A stretch of 64,000 nucleotides of DNA from an uncultured Glaciecola sp. (GCA_937125395.1 CAKZLI010000055.1:62001-126000); one strand, 5' to 3'; counted from the stretch's first letter, positions 8,541-18,746 are shown. Made by a program: numbers and translations. Notes: generated by a model from the sequence alone, not told the origin.

Positions 8541-9834
8541 AGCTCAACCAATTATTAATGAATACGTGGTTTGGATCATAGGTTTGGGTTTGCTTAGCTA
8601 GGTTAAAACGTCTTAGCCCTCTAGGATCCGATCCCACACCTGCCAAATATTGCCAATTTCCCCAGTTACTCGCTGGGTCAAAATCAATTAACATTTGTTC
8701 AAAATAAGCTGCACCGTATTGCCAATCTAAGCCTAATTCATGTACCAAACAGCTAGCAACTAATTGTCGACCTCGGTTGGACATAAAACCCGTGTGTGCT
8801 AGTTGTAACATACACGCATTCACAATTGGATAATCCGTTGTACCTGCTACCCAACTCGCAAACATCTCTGGGTTGTGTTTACCGGTCGGTGTTTTATGTT
8901 GGATCCCGTTTTTATGATAAATTTTGGCTTGATATTTTAACTGCTGCCATTGATAGAATTCACGCCACAACAATTCAAAAAACAACCAATACGTTGAATC
9001 ATTGTGACCATGTGCAGCTTCATACTGACAAATGGCAGCATTGACTTCACCCGCAGAGATGCAGCCACTAGCTAACCATGCTGATAATTTACTCGAAAAA
9101 TCCCAACCATCTAAGCCATTGCGCGTGATTTTGTATTCGCTTAATGCATGTGTATCGAAACTGTAATAGTGCAACTGCTGAGCAGCAAAGGTCGCACCAC
9201 CGATAAGGCGCCCTGATATCAAATCATCGCCGACAGCAGGTTGAACTGGTGGGAGCGTCGTAGAAATTAATTCACCAGCCAATTCAGAACACAGCGCAGG
9301 GGGTAATGATGCTAACGCATTGTCCTTGGCAAGGGTTTCTCTTGGTGGAGCATGTTGTTCTACTTTTCGTCTAAATGGAGAAAACACATCCGGTAATTGA
9401 TCAATGTCCATGGGTAACTGTTCAATACCATATAGTGTATAGCTATTTGCTTGTGAAAAATCACATTGATCACACTGTGTTTGCAATGCATGCCACTGAC
9501 GTTGCTCATACACCCCAGTATGGTAGTGTTTAGCGATATGTGTGAATGCATGTTGTTGATGTAAATCAGCAATAATACTGACAGGATCACCATAATAAAT
9601 ATGTAATATTTGACCTTGTTGAGCCAATTGATTGCTCAAATCGGTTAATGCTTCACGAATAAAACGATAGCGGTGCTTGCCCATATGCACCATACCGAAG
9701 GCGTTTTTGCTGAACCATTGAGGTTGAAAAATATACACGCAATGGAGAGCTTCAACCTGTTGAGCGATGGCAGACAATGCTGCATTGTTACTCAAGCGTA
9801 AATCATGCTCAAACCAGTATAAACCTCGTGTCAT
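8524..9834 (-). CDS. Cryptochrome DASH (CRY-DASH)
   Basis: 436-aa flavoprotein of the CRY-DASH clade, whose members repair CPDs in single-stranded DNA and may sense blue light. Diagnostic segments are GLYWFEHDLRL at the N-terminus, YKITRNGLDGWDFSSKLSAWLASGCIS (DASH-type FAD region), WREFYQW, GFMSNRGRQLVASCLVHELGLDWQYGA and SNWGNWQYLAGVGSDPRGLRRFN. First gene of a leftward pair with the unassigned photolyase-family gene (17-bp overlap), and divergent from the class I CPD photolyase across about 160 bp that must hold both promoters. Confidence 0.92.
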   Translation of the reverse strand: MTRGLYWFEHDLRLSNNAALSAIAQQVEALHCVYIFQPQWFSKNAFGMVHMGKHRYRFIREALTDLSNQLAQQGQILHIYYGDPVSIIADLHQQHAFTHIAKHYHTGVYEQRQWHALQTQCDQCDFSQANSYTLYGIEQLPMDIDQLPDVFSPFRRKVEQHAPPRETLAKDNALASLPPALCSELAGELISTTLPPVQPAVGDDLISGRLIGGATFAAQQLHYYSFDTHALSEYKITRNGLDGWDFSSKLSAWLASGCISAGEVNAAICQYEAAHGHNDSTYWLFFELLWREFYQWQQLKYQAKIYHKNGIQHKTPTGKHNPEMFASWVAGTTDYPIVNACMLQLAHTGFMSNRGRQLVASCLVHELGLDWQYGAAYFEQMLIDFDPASNWGNWQYLAGVGSDPRGLRRFNLAKQTQTYDPNHVFINNWLSYATSD

Positions 9835-9992
9835 AGGATATTGTCCTGTATCAAAAAATGCTGTTAACGCAGCAAAAATACCAAAATATCGACTTATACG
9901 TAAAATAACTGCGCTAAGATTAAAAATAACTGAACGAAATTGCTATATAAGCAGTATTAATCATTATATTTTAATAATAAACGTTGTTTCCT
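9835..9992. promoter_or_regulatory. Shared intergenic region between the divergent photolyase pairs
   Basis: 158-bp AT-rich segment that should contain the promoters of both photolyase pairs. I see no clear LexA box (CTG–N10–CAG) and no obvious strong operator, so the control of this cluster is unresolved. Confidence 0.4.
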
Positions 9993-11468
9993 ATGCCTTC
10001 TTCAACAATTCTTATGTGGTTCCGTCAAGATTTACGTTTAAAAGATAATCCAGCATTGAAGCATGCTGTTGATTTTTCGATAAATGCCGCTGATTCATCT
10101 GCAAGTATATTGCCTGTATATATCACGGATACCAGCGCACCAGAGCTTGCACAGTTAGGTGGGGCGTCGAACTGGTGGTTACATCAATCGTTAACGGCAT
10201 TATCTGCGGACATGGATGGTTCCCTTCAGTGTTTTAGTGGTGAACCATTACGTATTTTAACCGCGTTGGTCAAAGCGCATAATGTAACCCATGTGCTGTG
10301 GAATCGTTGTTATGAGCCATGGCAAATCGCGCGTGATAAGCAAATAAAAATCGCATTGAAGGCAATGGGTGTTGACGTATTATCAAGTAATGGACATTTG
10401 TTATGGGAACCCATGCAAGTCCTCAAAAAAGACAATACACCATACAAGGTATTTACACCCTATTACCGCAAAGGCTGTTTAACAAGAACCTCGCCGCGTT
10501 ATCCAAGTAATATCGAGCATCCCATTACATGGTCAACGAATGACAGCGAGGGTAGGTTGTCGATTGAGCAACTGAACTTACTTCCTGATATTCATTGGTA
10601 TGATACGATCGAGCAGTTATGGCAACCAGGTGAAGACGGGGCAGCTGCGCGTTTATCTACGTATATTAAAGAGGCCTCTGGCGCATACCGTGACCAACGC
10701 AATCTGCCTGCGGTAACGGGGACATCCTTACTTGCACCGCATTTTCATTTTGGCGAGATTTCGGTACACACTGTATGGTATGCATTGCTTGATGCTTATG
10801 CCGACGATTTAGAAAATGAGCATTTGGATACGTATCTTAGTGAATTAGGCTGGCGTGAATTTAGTCATTACCTATTATTTCATTTTCCTCATATTCAGAC
10901 TGAAAATTTCAGCAGTAAATTTAACTATTTTCAATGGCGTCAATCCCCACAAGAGCTCGCAGCCTGGCAACAAGGCAAGACCGGCATTCCAATAGTGGAC
11001 GCAGGCATGCGTGAACTATATCAAACTGGCTACATGCATAACCGCGTTCGTATGGTAGTAGGTTCATTTTTAGTCAAAAATTTACTGATTGATTGGCGTG
11101 AAGGCGAACGTTGGTTTTGGGATTGTTTGCTTGACGCTGACATGGCGGCCAATAGTGCATCTTGGCAGTGGGTGGCAGGTAGTGGGGCAGATGCTTCGCC
11201 TTATTTTAGGGTGTTTAACCCAATATTACAGGGCGAAAAATTTGATAAGGCGGGGGAATATGTCAAACGCTATTGTCCAGAACTCGCAAAAGTGCCGCCT
11301 AAATTTATTCACAAACCGTGGGAAGCACCTGACAATATACTCAAAGCCTGCGGTGTCGTCCTTGGCGAACACTATCCCAAACCCATCGTTGATTTAAAAA
11401 CATCCAGACAACGTGCTTTGGATGCATTTGCTCAAACCAAAGAGGCTGCGTTCAATGCCCCAGCTTAG
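9993..11468 (+). CDS. phrB: Class I CPD photolyase
   Basis: Light-driven flavoenzyme that splits cyclobutane pyrimidine dimers. 491 aa from the ATG at 9993; a TTG nine bases upstream is less likely. It begins TILMWFRQDLRLKDNPAL. Family segments are NRCYEPW, the FAD/DNA region LSELGWREFSHYLLFHFP, GKTGIPIVDAGMRELYQTGYMHNR, RMVVGSFLVKNLLIDWREGE and the C-terminal ASWQWVAGSGADASPYFRVFNP. These match E. coli-type PhrB throughout. The downstream Fe-S photolyase gene starts 14 bp before its stop, so the pair is translationally coupled. Confidence 0.95.
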   Translation: MPSSTILMWFRQDLRLKDNPALKHAVDFSINAADSSASILPVYITDTSAPELAQLGGASNWWLHQSLTALSADMDGSLQCFSGEPLRILTALVKAHNVTHVLWNRCYEPWQIARDKQIKIALKAMGVDVLSSNGHLLWEPMQVLKKDNTPYKVFTPYYRKGCLTRTSPRYPSNIEHPITWSTNDSEGRLSIEQLNLLPDIHWYDTIEQLWQPGEDGAAARLSTYIKEASGAYRDQRNLPAVTGTSLLAPHFHFGEISVHTVWYALLDAYADDLENEHLDTYLSELGWREFSHYLLFHFPHIQTENFSSKFNYFQWRQSPQELAAWQQGKTGIPIVDAGMRELYQTGYMHNRVRMVVGSFLVKNLLIDWREGERWFWDCLLDADMAANSASWQWVAGSGADASPYFRVFNPILQGEKFDKAGEYVKRYCPELAKVPPKFIHKPWEAPDNILKACGVVLGEHYPKPIVDLKTSRQRALDAFAQTKEAAFNAPA

Positions 11469-13014
11469 ACTTATTCTTGCCGATCAATTAACACATCATA
11501 TCGCAGCGTTAGAAGGCATCGATATTGAGAATGACGTGGTGTTACTAGCTGAAGTGCGCTCAGAAGCGAACTATGTTAAGCATCACAAAAAGAAAATTAT
11601 ATTTTTGTTTTCGGCCATGCGTCACTTTGCACAATCCCTAAAAGATAAAGGGATCAAGGTACATTATACCTATTATCAGGATACTGATAACCAAGGTTCA
11701 TTAGCCGCTGAAGTGGCATATCGTTTAACACAATATTCGCTCGACGGCGTGATTACCACCTTTCCTGGTGAGTATCGTGTGCATGCAGACATGCTAACGT
11801 GGGAAAAAGCGTTACAGTGTTCTGTTGCTATCCGTCAAGATGACCGGTTTATTGCTACCATCGAAGATTTTGCGCAGTGGGCTGAGGGTAAAAAACAACT
11901 ACGCATGGAATTTTTCTATCGAGAAATGCGCCGTAAATTAAATTGCCTGATCCATGATGGTCAACCTGAAGGTGGTAAATGGAATTATGATGCTGATAAC
12001 CGCGCTAAGTTACCAAAGGGGACTGTTATCCCCGAACACACTCAATTTGCACCCGATGACATCACCTTAGCAGTAATCGAATTGGTCAAAGAAGAGTTTG
12101 CCGATCATTTTGGTGACTGGGAACATTTTCATTATGGGGTTACACGTGACCAAGCATTGCACGTGTTGGATATATTTATTCTTGAAAGATTGCGCTCCTT
12201 TGGTCAATACCAAGATGCAATGGTTCAAGATGAACCTTGGCTATTTCATTCACACATCTCGTTTTATTTAAATTGTGGTTTACTCACCGCACATGAAATC
12301 GTCGCCAAAGTTGAGCAAGTGTATTATGCCAGCTTACATGATGAATCAATCGAGACTATTCCACTCAATTCAGTGGAAGGGTTTATTCGGCAAGTTATTG
12401 GCTGGCGCGAGTATGTGCGTGGCTTATATTGGTTTACTATGCCTGAGTATAAGCAACGTAATCATCTTAATGCAACACGGGCATTGCCAGAGTTCTTTTG
12501 GACCGGTGATACCAACATGAATTGCATGTCTCAATGTATCAAAGATACCAAAGAGCATGCCTATGCCCATCATATTCAACGATTAATGGTGTTAGGAAAT
12601 TTTGCCTTGCTTACTGGCCTGTCACCAGAACAAGTCAATGAGTGGTATCTTATTGTCTACGGCGATGCGTATGAATGGGTCGAATTACCCAATGTATCTG
12701 GTATGGTCTTATACGCCGACGGCGGACTACTAGCAAGTAAGCCGTATGCGGCAAGTGGTGCCTACATCAATAAAATGTCTAATTACTGTAAGCATTGTGA
12801 CTATAAAGTCACAGTCAAAACAGGCGAGGATGCATGTCCATTCAATTATTTGTATTGGGATTTTTTAAACCGTCATGAGGCCGAGCTATCAAGCAATCAT
12901 CGCATGGCCATGATTTATCGAACAAAACAAAAAATGGCAGTAGAAAAACACGACGCAGCTATGGCCGACGCACATACGTTTTTGCTCAAACTAGATAACA
13001 ATGAAAAAGTCTAA
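11455..13014 (+). CDS. Iron-sulfur bacterial cryptochrome/(6-4) photolyase (FeS-BCP, PhrB/CryB type)
   Basis: 519-aa member of the FeS-BCP family, whose characterised members repair (6-4) photoproducts and bind FAD, a lumazine and a [4Fe-4S] cluster. The N-terminus ([12 protein letters not shown]) matches the family. Candidate cluster ligands are a Cys of MNCMSQC (about residues 356–360) and the YCKHC…DACP set (about 445, 448 and 461), spaced as in Agrobacterium PhrB. It ends with the typical FNYLYWDFL. The start at 11455 is chosen over 11413 because the extra 14 residues only read through the end of phrB. It overlaps both phrB and the downstream DUF2256 gene by 14 bp. Confidence 0.92.
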   Translation: MPQLRLILADQLTHHIAALEGIDIENDVVLLAEVRSEANYVKHHKKKIIFLFSAMRHFAQSLKDKGIKVHYTYYQDTDNQGSLAAEVAYRLTQYSLDGVITTFPGEYRVHADMLTWEKALQCSVAIRQDDRFIATIEDFAQWAEGKKQLRMEFFYREMRRKLNCLIHDGQPEGGKWNYDADNRAKLPKGTVIPEHTQFAPDDITLAVIELVKEEFADHFGDWEHFHYGVTRDQALHVLDIFILERLRSFGQYQDAMVQDEPWLFHSHISFYLNCGLLTAHEIVAKVEQVYYASLHDESIETIPLNSVEGFIRQVIGWREYVRGLYWFTMPEYKQRNHLNATRALPEFFWTGDTNMNCMSQCIKDTKEHAYAHHIQRLMVLGNFALLTGLSPEQVNEWYLIVYGDAYEWVELPNVSGMVLYADGGLLASKPYAASGAYINKMSNYCKHCDYKVTVKTGEDACPFNYLYWDFLNRHEAELSSNHRMAMIYRTKQKMAVEKHDAAMADAHTFLLKLDNNEKV

Positions 13015-13138
13015 TTTACCCAGCAAAATGTGTCCTGTGTGTGATCGGCCATTTACATGGCGTAAAAAATGGGAAAAAAACTGGGAAAGCGTAAAGTATT
13101 GTTCTAAACGTTGTGCTGGCAATCGGAATAAAGGTTAA
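13001..13138 (+). CDS. DUF2256 family small zinc-ribbon-like protein
   Basis: 45-aa basic protein whose ATG lies 14 bp inside the end of the Fe-S photolyase gene in another frame. Four Cys in CPVC and CSKRC arrangement (MCPVCDRPF … YCSKRCAGN) with a Trp-rich linker (WRKKWEKNW) match the DUF2256 pattern. The pairs would form a small zinc ribbon. DUF2256 genes are often found next to photolyase-family genes, but I know of no demonstrated function. No Shine–Dalgarno is visible, so expression probably depends on translation of the upstream gene. Confidence 0.88.
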   Translation: MKKSNLPSKMCPVCDRPFTWRKKWEKNWESVKYCSKRCAGNRNKG

Positions 13139-13225
13139 CAGGCGGAGTATTGTACTCATATATCACCCATATTAGTCGATAACGGTATATTACCTAAGAC
13201 GGTTATGAATGATATAGGATGACAC

Positions 13226-14956
13226 ATGGATGATAATGATTGGCTCTCAGCGCAGTCAACAGGGATGATTGGAGACGTGAACACGGACTCAGCATGTAGT
13301 GTTAGCAATATTCTAGATTGGGTACAATGTTATCATTTGGGTATCGTTGACCCTTATACAACAGAACAACTCACCATGCTCACTGCGTTAGCTAAAGCGA
13401 TTGTTGGTGGAGCTATTTCGCATGTCGTTATTTACTCAGTGTTCCAGATATCTACTTCTGCTACTCCAAGTAGTGATGTTGCAGAGCAAGCTATATCTGT
13501 ACCGATCATGATTAACCAAACGACTATTGGCCATATTGTTGTCAGTGATGAGCCGCCCAAATCATTTACTTCTGCAAATCATGTGCATCTTGAGGCCATT
13601 GCTGTACAGATCCAGCAAGTCATTAAACAATCACAATTAAAAAGCAGAATGAACGCCCAATATATGACCCCATCATGGTTAGATCCAGTGACCCAGCTAT
13701 CCAACAAACAGTATTTCTTACACAGTTTGGCGCAACATGACTATGTGCAAAATATTCATGGTTTGTATGGGCAAATTGGCGTTATTAAAGTTGAGGGCTT
13801 AACGCATATCAACCGTATCTATTCATCCGTATTAAGCGATCATATTATGATTGATTTTAGTCAGCGGATCATGACGTCATTACCGGATGAGTCAATGTTG
13901 GCCAGATTGAGTGAGGATATGTTTGTGGTGTTTATTTCTTCTAATTACGCTCTGTCTGATGTGGACTATTTTTTTCATATTACTCAAGTATTAGAAAAGC
14001 CAGTAACGTACCAAAATAAACCGATATTTGTTACAAGCAAGGTCAGTTGTGTACCCATCGTATCTCAAAAAATGGATCCCAATACATTAATTAAACAATG
14101 CATCACACATCTACATGAACAGGTCGGGCAGGGTGATCCAACATCCGCTATGGACGCGGAACATGAGCGATTAATCCAACGGGCGTCAGCTATAGAAAGC
14201 CAGTTACGTAATGGCATTAAGCAAAATATATTTAGCATGGTCTATCAACCGATTGTCGAAAGTTATACCCAAACGATGGTTGGTGTAGAAGCACTGATCC
14301 GATGGCGCTGGCAACCTAATGAGTTTTTGTCTCCTGCAGAGTTCATACCTATTGCTGCTGAAACGGGACTGATCATGCCACTTAGTCAGTGGATTATTAA
14401 TACAGCGTGTGTTGAGTTTGCCGCGTTACAAGATGAACATAGCGTGCCGTTGTACTTGTCCTTAAATATTAGCTCGACTGAATTACTGACCTCGGATTTT
14501 ATGCCGATGCTGTTATTGGCATGTGAACACTCTCAGCTTGCGTATAACCAAATCCAATTAGAAATCAGTGAGCAAGTATTAATGCAAGAGTATGATGATG
14601 TTATTCAACGTCTCAGCGAATTAAGTGCCGCAGGCATTCGTATTGCTATTGATGATTTTGGGACAGGAAATTCGTCGTTACAATACTTGCACACATTACC
14701 CGTAGATGTCGTCAAAATTGATCAAACATTAATTGCTACGATCAATCATTCTGATCAAGCAAATACCCTCGTCCGCGCAATCATTTCACTGAGTCATGAA
14801 CTGGGTAAATTAATCACGGCTAAAGGTATTGAAACGTTTGCTCAAGCAGAGTTTTTACGAGCAGAAAATATCAGTACAGGGCAGGGATGGTATTATGCAA
14901 AGCCAGTTAGCTTTAAAGCATTATTGTTACAAACATCACAGTTGAGTTTTTCGTAA
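13226..14956 (+). CDS. GAF-like / degenerate GGDEF / EAL c-di-GMP phosphodiesterase
   Basis: 576-aa soluble signalling protein. Residues ~20–140 look like a GAF-type sensor without clear ligand residues. Residues ~150–310 form a GGDEF domain whose active-site motif is degraded (RLSEDMFVVF in place of GGDEF), so diguanylate cyclase activity is unlikely. Residues ~325–570 form an EAL domain with key elements intact: YQPIVE, VEALIRW, LEISEQVL, IDDFGTGNSSLQYL and VVKIDQ, so it should hydrolyse c-di-GMP. AGGATGACAC precedes the ATG. It follows the photolyase/DUF2256 unit by 87 bp and could be co-transcribed with it, though this is not shown. Confidence 0.88.
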   Translation: MDDNDWLSAQSTGMIGDVNTDSACSVSNILDWVQCYHLGIVDPYTTEQLTMLTALAKAIVGGAISHVVIYSVFQISTSATPSSDVAEQAISVPIMINQTTIGHIVVSDEPPKSFTSANHVHLEAIAVQIQQVIKQSQLKSRMNAQYMTPSWLDPVTQLSNKQYFLHSLAQHDYVQNIHGLYGQIGVIKVEGLTHINRIYSSVLSDHIMIDFSQRIMTSLPDESMLARLSEDMFVVFISSNYALSDVDYFFHITQVLEKPVTYQNKPIFVTSKVSCVPIVSQKMDPNTLIKQCITHLHEQVGQGDPTSAMDAEHERLIQRASAIESQLRNGIKQNIFSMVYQPIVESYTQTMVGVEALIRWRWQPNEFLSPAEFIPIAAETGLIMPLSQWIINTACVEFAALQDEHSVPLYLSLNISSTELLTSDFMPMLLLACEHSQLAYNQIQLEISEQVLMQEYDDVIQRLSELSAAGIRIAIDDFGTGNSSLQYLHTLPVDVVKIDQTLIATINHSDQANTLVRAIISLSHELGKLITAKGIETFAQAEFLRAENISTGQGWYYAKPVSFKALLLQTSQLSFS

Positions 14957-14964
14957 CGATACGG

Positions 14965-15876
14965 TTAACCTGAATTGACTAATGCCATGTCACGTAATGT
15001 CTTAACTTGATCTAAGCGAGATTTTGCTAAATCAAAAAAGATTTGGATCTCTTCAAGCGTATTGGGCGTTTGCGTAATGTAACCAGACGAAACAGAGACA
15101 AAAGGTGATACCGGCGAAATATCATGTGGCATTAGCGCTTGCACAATAAACTTATTAATCAATGCTATTTTTTGTTTTGCGCCTATTTCGTTACATCCTG
15201 GTAATAAAATATAAAAATCATCTCGCCTTGAGCGAACCACCATGTCATCCTGACGGTAAATGATCGAATGGAATATACTCATCATGACTCGGATATAGTG
15301 ATATACAGTGTCATTGCCGGAGTGCGCCTTTAATAACTGAAAGTAATCAATGTTCAGCGCAATCAAAGTCACCGGTTCATTTGCGCGAATACATTCAATC
15401 CACGATTTTGATAGATGTTGCATAAAATATTGAAAATCTTGTTGTGCAATTGAGTCGTCGAGCATAAAGGGGTGGGTATTTAATCGAGCTGGTTTCCGAT
15501 CAGATAGATCCGCTTCGATGCGCTGGATCATATGTTTGGTAGAAATCGGCTTTAGTACCACATCCATGTTGTGATTAGGCATTTGTTCAATATACCGCTG
15601 TAGGGTTTCCATCATAGAGATCACAAAAATAAATGGAATATAGTCATACGGTAAATCACTGAGTAAGGTATTGATATCAATATAGCTTTCTCTGATTGGG
15701 ATCATGTCAATCAAAATCAAATCAAAGGGCTGCTGGTTTTGTTGTGCTTTGAGAAGTGCTTGTTTTGCCGAGTCAGTATTCTTGACACGCTCAATACCGA
15801 ACATGCTTTTTAGTGCAAGGGTTTTTACCTTGTATTGTACTGGGTCATTATCTATTAATAGTAAACGCAATTCCAT
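14965..15876 (-). CDS. Response-regulator receiver plus degenerate GGDEF protein
   Basis: 303-aa protein from the ATG at 15876. The receiver domain (residues ~1–120) has LLLIDNDP, phospho-acceptor candidate LILIDM and LKPIS. A GGDEF-fold domain (~155–300) has LNIDYFQLLKAHSGNDTVYHYI followed by SRRDDFYILLPG where GGDEF would be, so cyclase activity is doubtful and it may act as a c-di-GMP- or partner-binding module. The frame stays open to a TTG at 16011 that overlaps the upstream gene by 7 bp; that start would add 45 residues with no family similarity. It is convergent with the EAL gene at 13226. Confidence 0.75.
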   Translation of the reverse strand: MELRLLLIDNDPVQYKVKTLALKSMFGIERVKNTDSAKQALLKAQQNQQPFDLILIDMIPIRESYIDINTLLSDLPYDYIPFIFVISMMETLQRYIEQMPNHNMDVVLKPISTKHMIQRIEADLSDRKPARLNTHPFMLDDSIAQQDFQYFMQHLSKSWIECIRANEPVTLIALNIDYFQLLKAHSGNDTVYHYIRVMMSIFHSIIYRQDDMVVRSRRDDFYILLPGCNEIGAKQKIALINKFIVQALMPHDISPVSPFVSVSSGYITQTPNTLEEIQIFFDLAKSRLDQVKTLRDMALVNSG

Positions 15877-16004
15877 GTGATAGTTACTCAATCCGTTTGA
15901 ATTTTCATCATTATTATTTGTCCACAGTAACTGTAATCCATTATCTAGATTTTGCCACTCTATCGCATGGTTCTCGCGTAGTTTTTTGAATGGTAAAAAT
16001 AATC

Positions 16005-18689
16005 TTAACAATAGTTCGCATTATTAGCGTTAATAAACGAAATAAATGCATCTTGTGGAAGGGGTTTACTAATAATAAATCCTTGATAGGAGGTCACACC
16101 TAAGGCTGATACTGCTTGCCTGACCACATTTGTTTCGACTCCTTCAGCGATTACATTGAGATCAAAAGAATGAGCTAATGCAATAATCGCCTTTACAATT
16201 TTGGTATTGCTAATATGTTTATCCAGATTTTCAATGAACGATTTATCAATTTTGAGGATATGAAAAGGGAATTTTTGTAAATAACTTAATGATGAGTATC
16301 CCGTTCCGAAATCATCCAACGCTAAACGCATGCCCAGATCACATATTTCGTTTAGCATATCAATGACTTTGCTAGTTTTATTAATAATCACCGACTCCGT
16401 TATTTCCATTACTAAATGTTTAGGCTCCACGTGATACTCTTTACATTGTGTTTTGATATGTTGAATTAAATGAGTGTCTAATATCTGCCTAGCGGAGAGG
16501 TTAAATGATATATAGCCATCTTCAGGATAACTTTGGCATTGTTGCCATAATTGTAATTGCTTACAAGTTTCCTTAATGACCCATTGTCCGACTGAGATAA
16601 TCATATTATTTTCTTCCAACAACGGGATAAATCGGTCAGGACTAATCACGTTGTTTTCTTTATCTTTAAAGCGAAGTAAGGCTTCAAAACCAACAAGCGT
16701 GTGTTGTTGTGAGTCAATAATGGGTTGAAAAAATAGATAAAAACGTTGTCGTGCGAGACCCGTGCGTAAATCACTAACGAGATTAATTCGTGATATTGTA
16801 TCGGCTTCTAATGACTTAGAGAAAATTTGATGTTTATTTCGCCCTTCTTTTTTGGCGCTATAAAGTGCAACATCTGCATTTTTTAAGACCGCTTCAGGCG
16901 ACGAATCTTTATCACTACCTTGAGCAATACCGAGGCTGGTTGTAACAAAAATCTCATTACCATCAATCATAAACGGCTTAGCAATCCACTCAATTAGTTT
17001 ATTTGCTATAGTGACAATTTCTGGAAGTTGTTCATCATGTCCCAGCATCACCACAAACTCATCTCCGCCAAACCGTGCGATCGTATCGTTTTTTCTTAAG
17101 ACATTTAGTAATCTAGTGGCTACGTCTTGGAGTAACATATCACCAATATTATGGCCAAGATTGTCATTAACATCTTTAAACCCATCTAGATCTAAAAAAA
17201 ACACAGTAACAATAGAATTGTGCCGGCTCGATTCATTAAACGCCTGTTGTAAACGGTCAGTAAATAGCATCCTATTTGCTAAGCCAGTCAAGCTGTCATA
17301 CTGCGCCATGTGTTTAAGTTTTTCTTGATTGATGTATCGTTCAGTAATATCGTGACATGTACCCAAAAACCCATCAATTCGACCGTCTTGGTCGAATAAT
17401 ACCCGTATGCTCATATCTATCCATTTAGTTGTTCCTTGCGTATTGATAAATCGGACTTCTTTAAACAGATCTATTCCTTCTTGTAGACTATTCCTTAACG
17501 TAAATAATAGTTCATCGACGTCTTCAGGATGAATAGCATTGATCCAATATCTACCCATACTATCTTCTTCACTAATCCCTGATAATTCAGACCATTTGTT
17601 ATTGGCAAACACACATTCCCAATCTGCGGTGACATGGATAATTCCCACTGGGGTAAGTTGATTTAAGGCATTAAGGTGTTGTGAAGTCCGTTTATATTTT
17701 TCAGTACTCTCTTTAATTGATGTAACGTCTTCAATTTGTAAGGTTGTGAATCGTTGAGTGCCGTGTGTGTAACGAAAAACAGTTAAGTTCACAATGCACA
17801 TTTTTCCATCTTTACGATAGGCAGATACATTGCTAATGAGTCTTGGTCGTTGGCTGTTGACATCAATATCAAGCCTACTGGGTTGATTTGACCACTTAAA
17901 GAACTCTTCATAATTAGGAAAAAAATCATGAATGTTAAATCCTGCCAGTGACATTAAATCTTTACTGCATTCGATTACCGAATCAGGAAAAAAAATGTCT
18001 TGTGCTGCTGGATTACTCAATAAAATTGAGGTGTCTGAATTTACAACAATTATTGCAATCGGAGATGACGAAATTAAACTACTTAAATACCTATTGTCTG
18101 CAATTTGTTGATCTAAACCCCAAAAATTACCTCGAACAGTCTCTGAGCTTTGCAGTGTACATACAACCGCACCGACGATCGATTTTAGTTTGACTAGAGC
18201 AGAAGGATGATAATGTTTATGTTTGTTAGCGAGTATGCATATAGCCCGTAACTCAGAATGGAGTATGATCGGTAATATTAAAATAGAATTTATATTTGAA
18301 TCAGGCTTAAGTAATGCCCTTGAGCCTTTTGGTATAGGATCATTATAATAAACAATACTCGATAAAATGTTTTTTTGTCCAATCCAAGACAATAAAACAT
18401 GCTCATTCACAAATTTTGTTGAATCATTTAAATAGATACCCTCGAGTTGCACATCGGGCAAAATCGGAAGTTCTGCATTTTCGCTCGACACATAACAGAC
18501 CCCATAATCACTATCTGTTGTTTGAGAGACGTAACGAAGCAACATATGAAATACTTCTTTTGAGGCATCAGGGTCAAACAATAAATTTTGGATATCTTCA
18601 ATAGCAATACGAGTGGAAGTATCTTTTCGTCTATCTTTGTAAAACGGCACTTGCGAGGCGTTGTGAGGGGTATTTTTTTCTTGTGACAT
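16005..18689 (-). CDS. GAF–PAS–PAS–GGDEF–EAL dual c-di-GMP protein
   Basis: 894-aa cytoplasmic sensor. Domains in order: GAF (~35–185), PAS (~205–330), PAS with PAC (~340–455, ending GFLGTCHDITER), GGDEF (~465–625) and EAL (~635–890). The GGDEF motif is intact (RFGGDEFVVML, with DLDGFKDVNDNLGH upstream) and EAL is intact (FEALLRF, NLSAR, MEITESV, LDDFGTGYSSLSYL, LKIDKSFI, EGVET), so both synthesis and hydrolysis of c-di-GMP are possible. Its ATG overlaps the stop of the last of a chain of mini-ORFs built from an 8-bp repeat just upstream, which suggests unusual translational control. Confidence 0.93.
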   Translation of the reverse strand: MSQEKNTPHNASQVPFYKDRRKDTSTRIAIEDIQNLLFDPDASKEVFHMLLRYVSQTTDSDYGVCYVSSENAELPILPDVQLEGIYLNDSTKFVNEHVLLSWIGQKNILSSIVYYNDPIPKGSRALLKPDSNINSILILPIILHSELRAICILANKHKHYHPSALVKLKSIVGAVVCTLQSSETVRGNFWGLDQQIADNRYLSSLISSSPIAIIVVNSDTSILLSNPAAQDIFFPDSVIECSKDLMSLAGFNIHDFFPNYEEFFKWSNQPSRLDIDVNSQRPRLISNVSAYRKDGKMCIVNLTVFRYTHGTQRFTTLQIEDVTSIKESTEKYKRTSQHLNALNQLTPVGIIHVTADWECVFANNKWSELSGISEEDSMGRYWINAIHPEDVDELLFTLRNSLQEGIDLFKEVRFINTQGTTKWIDMSIRVLFDQDGRIDGFLGTCHDITERYINQEKLKHMAQYDSLTGLANRMLFTDRLQQAFNESSRHNSIVTVFFLDLDGFKDVNDNLGHNIGDMLLQDVATRLLNVLRKNDTIARFGGDEFVVMLGHDEQLPEIVTIANKLIEWIAKPFMIDGNEIFVTTSLGIAQGSDKDSSPEAVLKNADVALYSAKKEGRNKHQIFSKSLEADTISRINLVSDLRTGLARQRFYLFFQPIIDSQQHTLVGFEALLRFKDKENNVISPDRFIPLLEENNMIISVGQWVIKETCKQLQLWQQCQSYPEDGYISFNLSARQILDTHLIQHIKTQCKEYHVEPKHLVMEITESVIINKTSKVIDMLNEICDLGMRLALDDFGTGYSSLSYLQKFPFHILKIDKSFIENLDKHISNTKIVKAIIALAHSFDLNVIAEGVETNVVRQAVSALGVTSYQGFIISKPLPQDAFISFINANNANYC

Positions 18690-18698
18690 TAACGTGAT

Positions 18699-18746
18699 CT
18701 CATTAGCTCATTAGCTCATTAGCTCATTAGCTCATTAGCTCATTAG
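18699..18746. repeat. Octanucleotide tandem repeat, six copies of CTCATTAG
   Basis: Six perfect head-to-tail copies of CTCATTAG, starting ten bases upstream of the start codon of the leftward GAF–PAS–GGDEF–EAL gene. Read on the minus strand the unit is CTAATGAG. Each unit holds an ATG, and the stop of one mini-ORF (ATG AGC TAA) overlaps the next ATG as TAATG. The last one (ATG AGA TCA CGT TAA) overlaps the real start codon in the same way. Perfect short repeats of this kind can change copy number by slippage. Confidence 0.95.

Noticed and set aside
9900-9990. LexA box between the photolyase pairs
   Set aside because: No CTG–N10–CAG palindrome with adequate symmetry.
18699-18746. Possible CRISPR array
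   Set aside because: Units are 8 bp without spacers; no cas gene in the window.
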